Source: Bacillaceae bacterium IKA-2
GTDB taxonomy: Bacteria > Bacillota > Bacilli > Bacillales > Anaerobacillaceae
Direction: 5' to 3'
DNA: 64,000 bases
NCBI GenBank assembly: GCA_031761875.1
Contig: CP134492.1
Coordinates: forward strand, 2,790,001-2,854,000
The translations under genes and the position numbers were made by a program. Below the pieces are notes generated by a model, which was not told the DNA's origin, ran no database searches, and saw only the letters and a program-made list of their open reading frames with translations. Below, one piece after another: positions 17,297 through 29,719 of the stretch. Position 1 is the stretch's first letter, and every line of letters begins with the position of its first letter.

Positions 17297-20005
17297 TTAT
17301 TTTCTTCTAAAAATATAAAACCCTGCTAAAGCAATTGTCGGTATTGAGGCCATACTTAACACAAGTAGCCATTCTCTAATATTTAAACCAACTGTATGGA
17401 ACACAGTCTGTAATGGTGGATAATAGATGACAACTAGCATTAGCGCAGTTGATGACAATACCGCTATAACTAAGTAAAGGTTTTGGAATGGATTACGGTG
17501 AAAAACAGAATGCTCACTACGACAATCAAAGACATGAATAAGTTGTGCCATAATTAGCGTTGCAAAAGCAACCGTTTGAGCCCTAATTAATTCTTCTGGA
17601 TGTTGTGATAACGTCAACCAAAAGGCAATCAAGGTGACAACACCAATCATAAAACCGCGGCTAATAATTTTCCAAACTAGACCGCGAGCTAAGATGTTTT
17701 CCATAGGATGGCGTGGACGCCGTTTCATTACATCACCTTCGGCTTGGTCTAAACCTAGTGCCATAGCGGGCAGCCCATCTGTGACAAGATTAATCCATAG
17801 TATTTGAATAGCTACTAATGGTAGTGGCATTCCAAGTGACATCGCAAATAGCATAACTAAAATTTCCCCGACATTGGAAGCAAGCATATAACGAATAAAC
17901 TTGCGAATATTATCATAAATATTTCGGCCTTCTTTTATTGCTGCCTTTATCGTTGCAAAGTTATCGTCACTAAGTACAAGTGAAGACGCTTCTTTGGCGA
18001 CATCAGTACCTGTTTTCCCCATCGCAACTCCTATATTTGCAGCTTTAATTGCTGGGGCATCATTAACGCCGTCACCAGTCATCGCGACAATATGCCCTTT
18101 GGCTTGGAGAGCTTTAACAATTTTTAATTTATGTTCAGGAGAAACACGAGCGTAGACATATATATCTTCAACAACTTCTTCTAAATCTTTGACACTCATT
18201 TTTGCTAGCGTATTTCCATCGATAATTTTCCCGTGCTCTGGTAGGATATTTAACTGTTTTGCAATAGCTTTGGCTGTAACAATATGATCTCCGGTAATCA
18301 TAATTGTTTTTATTCCCGCTTCGCGACATTCTAAAATTGAATCTTTCACTTCCGGTCTCGGTGGATCAATCATTCCTTGAAGACCAATAAAAGTTAACTT
18401 GCTTTCAGCGTCTTCCTCGCTTTGAAATGTAATTTTTGAATCTACTTCCTTATAGGCAATTGCAATTGTTCTCAATGCTTGGGACGCCAATTCTTCAATA
18501 GAGTCACTAACAGCTTTTTCTCTTTGGGGTGACAAAGGGAGTCGTTTTTCTCCCCATAAAATATGCTCACTACGCCTTAATAAAACATCTGGTGCTCCCT
18601 TTGTAACAACGATGCGTTTTCCATCGCGTTTTCTTTCGATAATAACACTCATCATTTTCCTTGTTGATTCAAATGGGAATTCATCGACTATACGATATTC
18701 ATTAAGAATATTCTCACGTTCAATTCCAGCTTTATGAGCTGAAACAATTAATGCCCCTTCTGTCGGATCGCCATCAATGGTGTATTGCAACTTTACTTTA
18801 CTAAAAAGACCTTCCTTCACTTCCTTTTTGATGATCTGTGCATTATTACAGAGCGCTCCAAAGGTTAAGAGCTGTAACAATGCTTTTTCTAGCTCTACAT
18901 CTAATGGTTTTTCATTCTCGTGAAATTCACCTTTGGGCTCGTATCCAGTTCCCGAAACGGTCCAGATTTTCCCACCTGACCAAAGTTTTGTCACTGTCAT
19001 CTTATTTTGCGTTAGTGTTCCTGTTTTGTCTGAACAAATAACCGAGGCACAACCTAACGTTTCAACAGCAGGTAATTTACGAACAATTGCTTTATGCTTA
19101 ATCATTCGTTGCACGCCTAGCGCTAACGCGACTGTCACAATCGCTGGTAATCCTTCCGGTATAGCCGCAACAGCCAAGGAGACCCCAGCTAAAACCATCG
19201 TATACGCATCCTGTCCTTGATATACACCAATAACAACAACTAACACTGTTAATAATAGCGCTGCAACAACTAAAATTTTCCCTAATTGCTCTAACTTTCG
19301 CTGCAGTGGTGTAACTTGTGTTTCTGCTGATTGTAACAGGTGAGCAATTTTTCCCATTTCCGTTTTCATCCCAGTTGCAATAATAACCCCAATCCCACTG
19401 CCTTGGGTAACCATAGTGCCCATAAATGCGATATTCTCTTGGTCACCAACGGAAAGGTTGTGCCCTGGTAAAACAGCCGCTGTTTTTTGAACTGGCACTG
19501 ATTCACCCGTTAAAGCACTTTCCTCTATTCGGAGTCCCTTTGATTCAATAACGCGAATATCTGCACCAACACGATCTCCACTTGTCATTTTAACAATATC
19601 ACCAACAACAACATTACTAGACAGACACTTTGACCATTCCCCGTCGCGTTTAACCATCACTTGCGGAGCTGAAAGTTCCTTTAAGGCATCTAAAGATTTT
19701 TCCGCTTTTCGTTCTTGAATAAATCCTAAAACTCCATTTAAAAGAACGATAATAATAATTGTAATGGCATCAATATATTCTCCTAATATTCCTGAAATCA
19801 ATGTTGCTACTAATAAAACCATTACCATAAAATCTTTAAATTGTGCTAAAAATAAGAAGAATGAAGGAATCCGCTCACCCTCATCTAACTTATTTAGCCC
19901 AAATTGATGGATCCTTTTTTCTACCTCATTTTCTGATAAACCATTAATAAAATTTGAACCTGTCATTTTTTCAATCTCTTTTATTTCTCGCTCATACCAT
20001 TTCAT
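17297..20005 (-). CDS. yloB: SERCA-type Ca2+-transporting P-type ATPase (YloB)
   Basis: A P2A-type ATPase that exports Ca2+; in B. subtilis YloB is linked to sporulation and spore resistance. The 902 residues contain the N-terminal cation-ATPase domain, TGES (166-169), the ion-site PEGLP in transmembrane helix 4 (283-287), the phosphorylated DKTGT with Asp326, TGDGVNDAP, and about ten membrane segments with the [13 protein letters not shown] block of helix 6. The ATG at 20005, preceded by GGTGGAGA, fits the family start better than the one five codons upstream. The sequence closely resembles B. subtilis YloB along its length. It is divergent from rqcH. Confidence 0.95.
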   Translation of the reverse strand: MKWYEREIKEIEKMTGSNFINGLSENEVEKRIHQFGLNKLDEGERIPSFFLFLAQFKDFMVMVLLVATLISGILGEYIDAITIIIIVLLNGVLGFIQERKAEKSLDALKELSAPQVMVKRDGEWSKCLSSNVVVGDIVKMTSGDRVGADIRVIESKGLRIEESALTGESVPVQKTAAVLPGHNLSVGDQENIAFMGTMVTQGSGIGVIIATGMKTEMGKIAHLLQSAETQVTPLQRKLEQLGKILVVAALLLTVLVVVIGVYQGQDAYTMVLAGVSLAVAAIPEGLPAIVTVALALGVQRMIKHKAIVRKLPAVETLGCASVICSDKTGTLTQNKMTVTKLWSGGKIWTVSGTGYEPKGEFHENEKPLDVELEKALLQLLTFGALCNNAQIIKKEVKEGLFSKVKLQYTIDGDPTEGALIVSAHKAGIERENILNEYRIVDEFPFESTRKMMSVIIERKRDGKRIVVTKGAPDVLLRRSEHILWGEKRLPLSPQREKAVSDSIEELASQALRTIAIAYKEVDSKITFQSEEDAESKLTFIGLQGMIDPPRPEVKDSILECREAGIKTIMITGDHIVTAKAIAKQLNILPEHGKIIDGNTLAKMSVKDLEEVVEDIYVYARVSPEHKLKIVKALQAKGHIVAMTGDGVNDAPAIKAANIGVAMGKTGTDVAKEASSLVLSDDNFATIKAAIKEGRNIYDNIRKFIRYMLASNVGEILVMLFAMSLGMPLPLVAIQILWINLVTDGLPAMALGLDQAEGDVMKRRPRHPMENILARGLVWKIISRGFMIGVVTLIAFWLTLSQHPEELIRAQTVAFATLIMAQLIHVFDCRSEHSVFHRNPFQNLYLVIAVLSSTALMLVVIYYPPLQTVFHTVGLNIREWLLVLSMASIPTIALAGFYIFRRK

Positions 20006-20062
20006 GTCTCCACCCCACATGCATCATTTAAACTGCTGACTTGTCCTTTACAAACTACTTTA

Positions 20063-20091
20063 TTCAGACAAGTCCCAAAAAATGCTATACT
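20063..20091 (+). promoter_or_regulatory. SigmaA-type promoter for rqcH
   Basis: TTCAGA (20063-20068) and TATACT (20086-20091) have a 17-base spacer and lie 33 bases upstream of the rqcH ATG. The -35 hexamer matches the consensus in four of six bases. Confidence 0.55.
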
Positions 20092-20124
20092 GATTGTTAT
20101 TACACGATAATGGAGTGAATTTAT

Positions 20125-21834
20125 ATGTCATTTGACGGAACGGTCACAAAAGCAGTAGTAACTGAACTTCAAAGTACGTTACTTTCTGGACGGATCACAA
20201 AAATATATCAGCCTTATAAAACTGAACTTATTTTTTCAATTAGAGCCCAGGGTAAAAACCAACAGTTGCTCCTTTCTATTAACCCTAGTTTTGCAAGGTT
20301 ACATTTAACGAACGAAAAATTAGAAAATCCTTCTCAACCACCAATGTTTTGCATGCTCCTTCGTAAACATTTAGAAGGCGGCATTATCGAAGAAATTACG
20401 CAATTAGAGTTAGAGAGAATTGTCACGATAAAAATAAAAAGTAGAAATGAGCTAGGTGATATTAGTTATAAAAAGCTAATGGTTGAAATTATGGGTCGTC
20501 ATAGTAACATCGTCCTCCTAGACGATAACGATGACAAAATTTTAGATAGCATCAAACATCTTTCTCCACTAGTGAATAGCTATCGAACGATTTTGCCTGG
20601 CCATACTTACAAACTGCCGCCAGAACAAGACAAACTAAACCCATTAATAGTAGATGAGGAAACATTTATAAAAAAAATTGATTTTAATTCCGGTAAACTT
20701 GATGGTCAAATCGTCAATCAATTTTCCGGGTTATCACCACAAGTCGCAAAAGAAGTTCTCTTTCGAGCAAAGCTTGCAAACCAAGAAACACTTAGAAATG
20801 CCTTTTTTGAGGTAATAGACCCAATCAAAAACAATCAGTACCAACCACAAATAACAATTACAGACAAAAAAGAATATTTTTCTATCGTTGATTTAAGTCA
20901 TTTAAAAGGTACTGCTACTCATTTTCCTTCTGTTAGTGAGCTCCTGACACGTTTTTACTTTGGAAAAGCAGAACGAGATCGCGTCCACCAACAAGCTAGC
21001 GACTTAGAGAAATTTCTAAAAAATGAATATCAAAAAAATAAAACAAAATTAAAAAAATTAGTCCGTACACTTGAGGATGCTGAAGCAGGTTCTAAGTTTC
21101 GAAAGCTCGGCGAATTAGTAACCGCATCTATTCATCAAATAAAAAAAGGCCAAAAAGAAATTGAAGTCGTTGATTTCTATAGCGAATCAGGGGAAACGAT
21201 CATGGTCCCTCTCGATCCTCGAAAAACACCAGCAGAAAATGCTCAAACTTATTTTAAGAAATACAACAAAGCCAAAAATTCGTTACAAGTTGTCCAAGAA
21301 CAAATTGAAAAAACAAAAATAGAACTTGTTTATTTAGAAGGGCTTTTAGCACAAATGGAAACAGCAGCACCGAAAGATATTGCTGAAATTAGAGAAGAAC
21401 TAGTCGAAGAGGGTTATATACGTAAACGGAACAAAAAGAAGCTGAAAAAGAAAAAAGAAATAAAACCAGTTCTTGAACAATATAAATCGTCAACCGGCGT
21501 CGAATTTTTAGTCGGAAAAAATAATAAACAAAATGAATATTTGACTAATCGCTTAGCTCGCCAAAACGAAACTTGGCTGCATACGAAAGATATTCCTGGT
21601 TCACACGTCGTAATAAAAAGTATTGACCCCGATGAAACGACATTAAAAGAAGCCGCGATAATTGCCGCTTATTTTAGTAAAGCACGATTGTCAAGCTCAG
21701 TCCCTGTTGATTACACACTAATTAGACACGTAAAAAAGCCAAGCGGTTCAAAACCAGGCTACGTTATTTATGATAATCAAACAACTATTTTTGTAACACC
21801 AGAGGAAGAGCTTGTCAGGAATTTGAAAGTTTAA
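20125..21834 (+). CDS. rqcH: Ribosome quality control protein RqcH (NFACT family, YloA)
   Basis: Binds 50S subunits carrying stalled nascent chains and recruits alanyl-tRNA to add alanine tails that mark the chains for degradation. The 569 residues show the NFACT-N domain (about 1-180, with MGRHSNIVLLD at 123-133), a helix-hairpin-helix segment (about 195-220), long coiled coils (about 280-340 and 385-420) and a C-terminal NFACT-R domain with WLHTKDIPGSHVVI. The tRNA-contact residues known in B. subtilis as Asp97/Arg98 appear here as Glu97/Arg98. Older annotations call it fibronectin-binding protein. It is transcribed alone on the plus strand and ends at a strong terminator. YlmH, a proposed partner in the same pathway, is at 45023-45796. 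Confidence 0.95.
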   Translation: MSFDGTVTKAVVTELQSTLLSGRITKIYQPYKTELIFSIRAQGKNQQLLLSINPSFARLHLTNEKLENPSQPPMFCMLLRKHLEGGIIEEITQLELERIVTIKIKSRNELGDISYKKLMVEIMGRHSNIVLLDDNDDKILDSIKHLSPLVNSYRTILPGHTYKLPPEQDKLNPLIVDEETFIKKIDFNSGKLDGQIVNQFSGLSPQVAKEVLFRAKLANQETLRNAFFEVIDPIKNNQYQPQITITDKKEYFSIVDLSHLKGTATHFPSVSELLTRFYFGKAERDRVHQQASDLEKFLKNEYQKNKTKLKKLVRTLEDAEAGSKFRKLGELVTASIHQIKKGQKEIEVVDFYSESGETIMVPLDPRKTPAENAQTYFKKYNKAKNSLQVVQEQIEKTKIELVYLEGLLAQMETAAPKDIAEIREELVEEGYIRKRNKKKLKKKKEIKPVLEQYKSSTGVEFLVGKNNKQNEYLTNRLARQNETWLHTKDIPGSHVVIKSIDPDETTLKEAAIIAAYFSKARLSSSVPVDYTLIRHVKKPSGSKPGYVIYDNQTTIFVTPEEELVRNLKV

Positions 21835-21849
21835 TTTATGAATTAGCCC

Positions 21850-21890
21850 AGAACACCCGTGACTTCAGTCATGAGAGATTCAGAAAGTAC
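21850..21890 (+). other. Hairpin resembling an IS200/IS605 right end (solo)
   Basis: CGTGACT TC AGTCATG (21858-21873), framed by ACCC and AGAGATTCAG, looks like the right-end hairpin of IS200/IS605-type elements, which is also the guide-RNA scaffold of TnpB. No tnpA or tnpB frame is nearby. The identification rests on remembered pattern only. Confidence 0.35.
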
Positions 21891-21921
21891 AATTGGTAAG
21901 AATTTAGCTAAAAAGCTTTGC

Positions 21922-21972
21922 AAAAAAAGAGAAAGGATTGTGGCATAAGCCACAATCCTTTCTCTTTTTTAA
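21922..21972. terminator. Bidirectional terminator between rqcH and the ABC exporter
   Basis: AGAGAAAGGATTGTGGC and its perfect inverse enclose a four-base ATAA loop and are flanked by A- and T-tracts. It serves rqcH (plus) and the convergent ABC genes (minus). Confidence 0.92.
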
Positions 21973-22012
21973 GTTACTGCGAAGATCCGCACGGCACATG
22001 ATAAATTGTCTA

Positions 22013-23830
22013 TTAACCTGCATCCACCACTTCAAATTGCGCTGTTACTAATTTATAGTACTCTCCTTTTTGCGCCATTAACTCCTGATGATTTCCCGTT
22101 TCCAAAATGTTTCCTTGTTCCAAGACGATGATATTATCGGCTTCACGGATTGTTGAAAGTCGATGGGCAATCATAATTGACGTACGATCCTTTAATAATG
22201 TTCGTAATGCTTCTTGAATAATTTGTTCCGTCTCTGTATCAATGCTTGCTGTTGCCTCATCTAAGATTAAAATTTGGGGATTGGCTAAGAGTGCTCTAGC
22301 AAAAGATAACAGCTGTCGTTGACCAACTGAAAGAATATTGCCCCGCTCCTCTACCTCAGTATCATAGCCGTCTTTTAATTGTTCAATAAACTTATTTGCC
22401 CCTACTGTCTCACAAGCTGAGATTACTTCCTCAAGTGTTGCGTCAGGCTTACCAAAACGGACATTGTCAATAATCGTTCCCGAAAAAATAAACGTCTCTT
22501 GGAGTACAGTGCTGACCCGTTGTCGCAAACTATCCAGCTTGATATCTTTTATATTATGTCCATCTACTTTTACCTGCCCACTTGTTGGATCATAAAATCT
22601 AGCAACTAAGTTTACAATGGTTGTTTTTCCTGATCCTGTATGGCCAACAAGCGCTACAGTTTGCCCAGCTTTGATTTCTAAATTAATTTTATTTAACGCT
22701 TTTCTCGTTTCATCATAAGAGAACTCAACGTCTTCAAATTTGATATGACCCTTCATTTCATTAAGTTCAATGGCCTTGTCACTTTCTTTGACAGAAGGCT
22801 TTTCATCTAAAAACTCAAAAATCCTTTCTGACGAAGCCATCCCTACTAAAAGTTGGTTATAGACTTGGCCGAGTCTTGAAATTGGTTCCCAAAACATCCC
22901 TAAGTAAAAGGCAAATGAAACGAAAATTCCGATATTAATGACATTTCCTTGAATTAACGTTACCCCGTACCAAATTAAAACAGCAGTACCGATTGCGTTT
23001 GACATTTCTACAAAGGGTCTGAACATGGCATTTTTTTGCGTTGCATCTCGCCATGCTAAATAATTGTCTTCATTCATCGCATTAAAAAAATTAATATTTT
23101 CCTGTTCTTGTGTGAAAGATTGCGTTACACGAATTCCTTGGATACTTTCATTTAAATGAGAGTTAATTTGTGACTGCTTTAATCGAACTAACTGCCATGA
23201 ACGTCTAATTTTTTGTCTTAAACCAGTAGAAATTAAGACCATTAACGGTAAAATAATCATTACTGCTAGCGTTAATTGTGGGCTCAGCACAAATAAAATA
23301 ACGATAATTCCACCTAGCATTAGTAAGTCCATTAATAGATTAATAACACCATTTGTAAATAAATCTTGCAGTGAGTTTACATCATTAGTAATCCTTACTA
23401 AGATTGAGCCTGCCGAGCGCTTATCAAAAAATTTATGTGACAAACGTTGAATATGTTTAAATAAACTTTGCCTCAGGTCAAAAATAACGTATTGCCCAAG
23501 TTCGTTCATCCAACGAATTCGATACGTATTCGCTACCCATGACAGCAAATAAAGAGCTGCTATTAAAATAACGACTTTCATTAAGGCTTCTGAGTCCCGA
23601 TCATAGATGACATTGTTTAGTGCGACTACCCCAATTAAAATTGGCGTTGTTAAGCGGACTGCTGTTGATATGATCATCGCCATTATTGCTAAAGGAAGTA
23701 ATTTTTTTGAATATGGCTTCATGTAGCCGAATAGTCGTGTCATTTGCTTCCAGTTAAAAGGTTTTTCAATAATTGAATCATTTGCATAACGGAACCGATT
23801 TCGTTGGTCTGATTGTTGATTTTTACTCAT
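22013..23830 (-). CDS. ABC exporter half-transporter, subunit with canonical catalytic glutamate
   Basis: Type IV (exporter) ABC protein with an N-terminal six-helix membrane domain (about 40-330) and a C-terminal ATPase domain. Walker A is GHTGSGKT (396-403) and Walker B is LDEAT with the catalytic Glu525. The signature motif is LSVGQ (500-504) instead of LSGGQ. The partner gene upstream has the complementary defects, so the two proteins should form one heterodimer like BmrC/BmrD or YknU/YknV of B. subtilis. Substrate is unknown; drugs or lipids are typical. The start overlaps the partner's stop by 4 bases (ATGA). The symbol is left blank because orthology cannot be settled by eye. Confidence 0.88.
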   Translation of the reverse strand: MSKNQQSDQRNRFRYANDSIIEKPFNWKQMTRLFGYMKPYSKKLLPLAIMAMIISTAVRLTTPILIGVVALNNVIYDRDSEALMKVVILIAALYLLSWVANTYRIRWMNELGQYVIFDLRQSLFKHIQRLSHKFFDKRSAGSILVRITNDVNSLQDLFTNGVINLLMDLLMLGGIIVILFVLSPQLTLAVMIILPLMVLISTGLRQKIRRSWQLVRLKQSQINSHLNESIQGIRVTQSFTQEQENINFFNAMNEDNYLAWRDATQKNAMFRPFVEMSNAIGTAVLIWYGVTLIQGNVINIGIFVSFAFYLGMFWEPISRLGQVYNQLLVGMASSERIFEFLDEKPSVKESDKAIELNEMKGHIKFEDVEFSYDETRKALNKINLEIKAGQTVALVGHTGSGKTTIVNLVARFYDPTSGQVKVDGHNIKDIKLDSLRQRVSTVLQETFIFSGTIIDNVRFGKPDATLEEVISACETVGANKFIEQLKDGYDTEVEERGNILSVGQRQLLSFARALLANPQILILDEATASIDTETEQIIQEALRTLLKDRTSIMIAHRLSTIREADNIIVLEQGNILETGNHQELMAQKGEYYKLVTAQFEVVDAG

Positions 23831-25596
23831 ATACTCACCTTCTTACTTTCAGCATCAAGAATAGCTTGGCGATCTTGAAATTGTATATTGTAAATACGAC
23901 TATAAATACCTACTTTATTCGCTAACAGATCTTCATGTTTCCCTCTTTCTTTTATTTCTCCGTCCTCTAAAACGAGAATTTCATCCGCATGCATTAAAGA
24001 AGAAATACGGTGTGCGATTATAAACGTCGTTCGACCCTTCATCACTTCAAGAAATGCAGCTTGGATTTTTGCCTCAGTTTCCATATCTACTGCACTTGTC
24101 GCATCATCCAAAATTAAGATACTTGGATCAATTAAAATAGCTCTTGCTATAGCGATACGTTGTTTTTGCCCTCCTGAAAGCCCCATTCCCCGTTCACCAA
24201 GGATCGTGTCATATCCATTTGCTAGCTCGATAATAAAGTCATGGGCATCTGCACGCTTTGCGGAAGCGATAATTCGTTCCATTGTTGCATCAGGAAACCC
24301 GTATGAAATGTTATCTTTAATCGAACAAGAAAATAAAAACGATTCTTGTAAAACGACACCGATGTTTTTTCGTAATAATTGAACTGAGTAATCTTTAATA
24401 TTCCTTCCATCAATAAGAATTTCACCTCCACTGGTTTCATAAAAACGAGAAATTAATTGTGTAATACTCGTTTTCCCCGATCCAGTAGCACCAATTAAAC
24501 CGATGACCTTGCCCACTGGTGCGTCAAAAGAAATATCTTTTAAGACCATTTCAGCTTCCGAACTGTAACTATGTTGAACGTTTTTGAACTGTACATGCCC
24601 ATCTAATCGGTCGACGATTATCGGCGTCTCACTATCCTTAATATCCTCATTTTCTTCAAGTACTTCAATTAAGCGTTCTCCTGAAGCTTTCGATTGTGAA
24701 AATGTATTGATAATAAATCCTAAATGCATTAAGGGTCCAATAATATACCAAACTAAACTAAAAAAGGCGACTAATTCACCAGGTGCAAGTTGTTGATTAA
24801 TGACCATAACGCCACCAAAACCTAGCAGCATGACGACGCAAATTTGCCCGATAAGTTCCATTAATGGGAAGTACCTTGCCCATATATTAGCTGTTGTAAT
24901 GTACTGATCTTTATAATCTCCATTATTATCAACGAATTTATTAATCTCAAAATCTTCTCTTGAGAGTGATTTAACCGTATTCATGCCACTAATATTTTCT
25001 TGTACTTTCGTTGTTAGTCTAGCGAAAGACTTACGTATACCCGTAAAGGCTGGATGAACTTCTTTATCAAAACGATAAACAACAATAATTAAAAAGGGCA
25101 TTGCGGCCAGTGTTAATAGTGCCAATGGAATACTAAAATAAAGCATAATTCCAAAACTCAAACCAACAATCAATACTAAGTTAATAAGTTGCGCAAACCC
25201 GAAAGATAAAAAGAAACGGAAGCCTTCAACATCTGCAGTTAAACGTGACATAAGATCGCCTGTTTTTGCATTATCATAATAACGAAAAGGTAAGAATTGC
25301 AATTTTTTATAAAGCTCATTCCGTAGCTCATAAACAGTTCTGATTCCAAACAAGTCCCCATAAAATTGATGAAAATATGTTGCTGTTCCTTTAATAACCA
25401 TTAATAAAATAAATCCAATTGAAACATAAGGTACTAAGTGAAAATTACCACCGATAATTACATTATCAATCGTTATTTTTAAAATGATCGGATAACTTAC
25501 AGTAATTGCTGTTACGAAAAATAAAAAAAATATCGACCCTATAAAATAGTTTTTATATGGCCAATAAAATTGTTTGAGCTTGGCAAATGTATTCAT
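23827..25596 (-). CDS. ABC exporter half-transporter, subunit with degenerate Walker B
   Basis: Partner of the following gene. A membrane domain (about 1-310) precedes the ATPase domain with Walker A GATGSGKT (369-376), a canonical signature LSGGQ (473-477) and Walker B LDDAT, where Asp498 replaces the catalytic glutamate. In a heterodimer, this Asp site pairs with the partner's altered LSVGQ, giving one degenerate and one active ATP site, the layout known from BmrCD and TM287/288. The 363 bases upstream hold palindromes that may bind a regulator. It is separated from the pyr transcript by a strong terminator. Confidence 0.88.
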   Translation of the reverse strand: MNTFAKLKQFYWPYKNYFIGSIFFLFFVTAITVSYPIILKITIDNVIIGGNFHLVPYVSIGFILLMVIKGTATYFHQFYGDLFGIRTVYELRNELYKKLQFLPFRYYDNAKTGDLMSRLTADVEGFRFFLSFGFAQLINLVLIVGLSFGIMLYFSIPLALLTLAAMPFLIIVVYRFDKEVHPAFTGIRKSFARLTTKVQENISGMNTVKSLSREDFEINKFVDNNGDYKDQYITTANIWARYFPLMELIGQICVVMLLGFGGVMVINQQLAPGELVAFFSLVWYIIGPLMHLGFIINTFSQSKASGERLIEVLEENEDIKDSETPIIVDRLDGHVQFKNVQHSYSSEAEMVLKDISFDAPVGKVIGLIGATGSGKTSITQLISRFYETSGGEILIDGRNIKDYSVQLLRKNIGVVLQESFLFSCSIKDNISYGFPDATMERIIASAKRADAHDFIIELANGYDTILGERGMGLSGGQKQRIAIARAILIDPSILILDDATSAVDMETEAKIQAAFLEVMKGRTTFIIAHRISSLMHADEILVLEDGEIKERGKHEDLLANKVGIYSRIYNIQFQDRQAILDAESKKVSI

Positions 25597-25959
25597 TAAG
25601 TTCCTCCAACATTCTTGGTGACTGTTTTTTCAAAAATATTTTGATGCTTCTCCATTTATAGATGTTAATTTTCTAAAAATAATAAAAACATCGATAACAT
25701 ATAATATATCGGTTTCCGAAATAAATTTCTAGTCTTAAATTATCGATAATATCGCTTTTTTCAGCCGTATCCTAGCTTCTAACCTATTCTAACAGGAATT
25801 TAAGCATAATTCCTTTTTATTTCTCTTTTTTCACTATACATCTAGTGGAAAAGTAGGCCAAGAGGCTTTTAATTTCTCCAAAAAAAAAAAAAAAACTAGC
25901 TAAACTTAAAATGTCCACTTTTTAGAGTACATTTTAAGTTTTGACTAGTTTTTTTAATT
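25597..25959. other. 363-base gap upstream of the ABC exporter
   Basis: No gene was seen. The gap holds two palindromes, CGATA-N10-TATCG (25692-25711) and ATTATCGATAAT (25739-25750), that could be operator sites, and the terminator at 25880-25957. I found no convincing -35/-10 pair. Confidence 0.5.
25880..25957. terminator. Strong terminator ending the pyr operon and methyltransferase gene
   Basis: A long interrupted stem (ACTAG then AAACTTAAAATGT pairing with ACATTTTAAGTTT then ACTAGT) is followed on the minus strand by 16 T, and the other side also has a T-tract, so it may work both ways. Confidence 0.9.
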
Positions 25960-26616
25960 TTAAAATTTTGCAATCGTAATAATCGCTAAATTTTCTAACA
26001 TATCGATGTTTTGAATATCTTGTGCGCCTTTTTCAGTAAGATAACTTGTTAACTCATCTGTTGAATAGCGGTGTCTACTCGTTGAAATCGTCGACCATTG
26101 TAGCAATGTTTTTTGTTCAAAGCCTGAAATCTGATGTTGCTCGCAATAACGTTTTGCTTCTTCTTGAGACATTTTTAACGATGGATTAAGCATAGCAATG
26201 ATCCCATTCTTTTTTGTAACTCTAACCATTTCGTCCATAGCAACCGTCGGTTCAGGTAGTAAGAATAAAACACATAGTGAAACAGCAATATCAAATTTAT
26301 GATCTTCAAAGGGAAGATCGCATGCATCGGCAACTAAAAAGCTAGCTTTTTCAGCTGCGTCATTATCTAAGAACAGTTGCTGACTTGCCTTAACCATTTC
26401 CGAAGAAAGATCAATACCAGTAACATGATCAGCACAACTTGCTCCTCTAAGCAAAAAACGGCCTGTTCCACAACCTACATCCAAAACATGCTTTTGATCC
26501 CAATTTCCCGTAGCTTCCTTTAGTTTTTCATGAATCTGACTAAGCCATTCTGTCTTCGCCATTCCATCAAAAAACCGAACTAGTTCATCAAACTCTTTGC
26601 CATCCATTTTCCTCAT
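25960..26616 (-). CDS. Class I SAM-dependent methyltransferase, substrate unknown
   Basis: A 218-residue Rossmann methyltransferase of the UbiE/Methyltransf_11 type: motif I VLDVGCGTGRF (about 41-51), the acidic strand end TGIDLS, and LPFEDHKFDIAVS with following LLPEP (motifs II-III). Nothing in the sequence reveals the substrate. GGAGG lies 7 bases before the ATG. It follows pyrE by 80 bases with no clear terminator between and ends at the large terminator, so it probably rides on the pyr transcript. B. subtilis has sulfur-assimilation genes (cysH operon) after pyrE instead, so this is a lineage-specific addition. Confidence 0.85.
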   Translation of the reverse strand: MRKMDGKEFDELVRFFDGMAKTEWLSQIHEKLKEATGNWDQKHVLDVGCGTGRFLLRGASCADHVTGIDLSSEMVKASQQLFLDNDAAEKASFLVADACDLPFEDHKFDIAVSLCVLFLLPEPTVAMDEMVRVTKKNGIIAMLNPSLKMSQEEAKRYCEQHQISGFEQKTLLQWSTISTSRHRYSTDELTSYLTEKGAQDIQNIDMLENLAIITIAKF

Positions 26617-26696
26617 TACCTTGCCTCCATATCATACTGCAGGTTTCCGAACACTAACCCGTCCTCGAAGTTAGGCATCTCCAAGAAAATAATGCC

Positions 26697-27306
26697 TTAA
26701 GATAGCCAGTCTAATGATGCAGGGTTATTGCGCCATTTTTTAAGTTTCTCGATATCTTCAGCATTAATTAGCTCTTGTTGTTTGGCGACTTCGATTAATG
26801 TTAAATAATCAGTAATCGTGTAGTAGCTTAAGCCAGCGTCCGCTAATTGTTTCTTACCTGTTTCTAAGTCATATGTAAAAATAGCGACAACTCCTAGCAC
26901 ATTGGCACCCACTTGTACCAGTGCATCTGCTGTTGTAATGACACTACCACCTGTTGATATTAAGTCTTCGACAATGACGACATTTTGTCCTGCTTTTATT
27001 AGACCTTCAATCTGATTTCCTTTTCCATGTTCCTTTGCTTTTCCACGAACATAGACCATTGGTAAGTTTAGATTATCACTTACCCATGCTGCATGGGGAA
27101 TTCCTGCAGTTGCCGTACCAGCAATTACGTCAACTGTAGGATAGTGAGTATTGATTAATTCTTCTAAGCCTATCGCTATTTTTCGACGCACGATCGGAAA
27201 CGAAAGTGTTAAGCGGTTATCACAGTAAATTGGTGAACGGATTCCTGACGTCCACGTAAACGGGTCATTAGGCCGAAGGTGAACTGCTCCGATTTCAAGT
27301 AAATGA

Positions 27307-27326
<20 letters not shown>
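26697..27326 (-). CDS. pyrE: Orotate phosphoribosyltransferase
   Basis: Joins orotate and PRPP to orotidine 5'-phosphate, fifth step of UMP synthesis. The 209 residues show the [21 protein letters not shown]-terminal block and the PRPP loop [13 protein letters not shown]. The ATG at 27326, with GGAG 8 bases upstream, matches the family start (MKQ...); six extra codons upstream are in frame but inside pyrF. It overlaps the pyrF end by 20 bases. Last gene of the classic operon. Confidence 0.96.
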
Positions 27327-29715
<2,389 letters not shown>

Positions 29716-29719
<4 letters not shown>

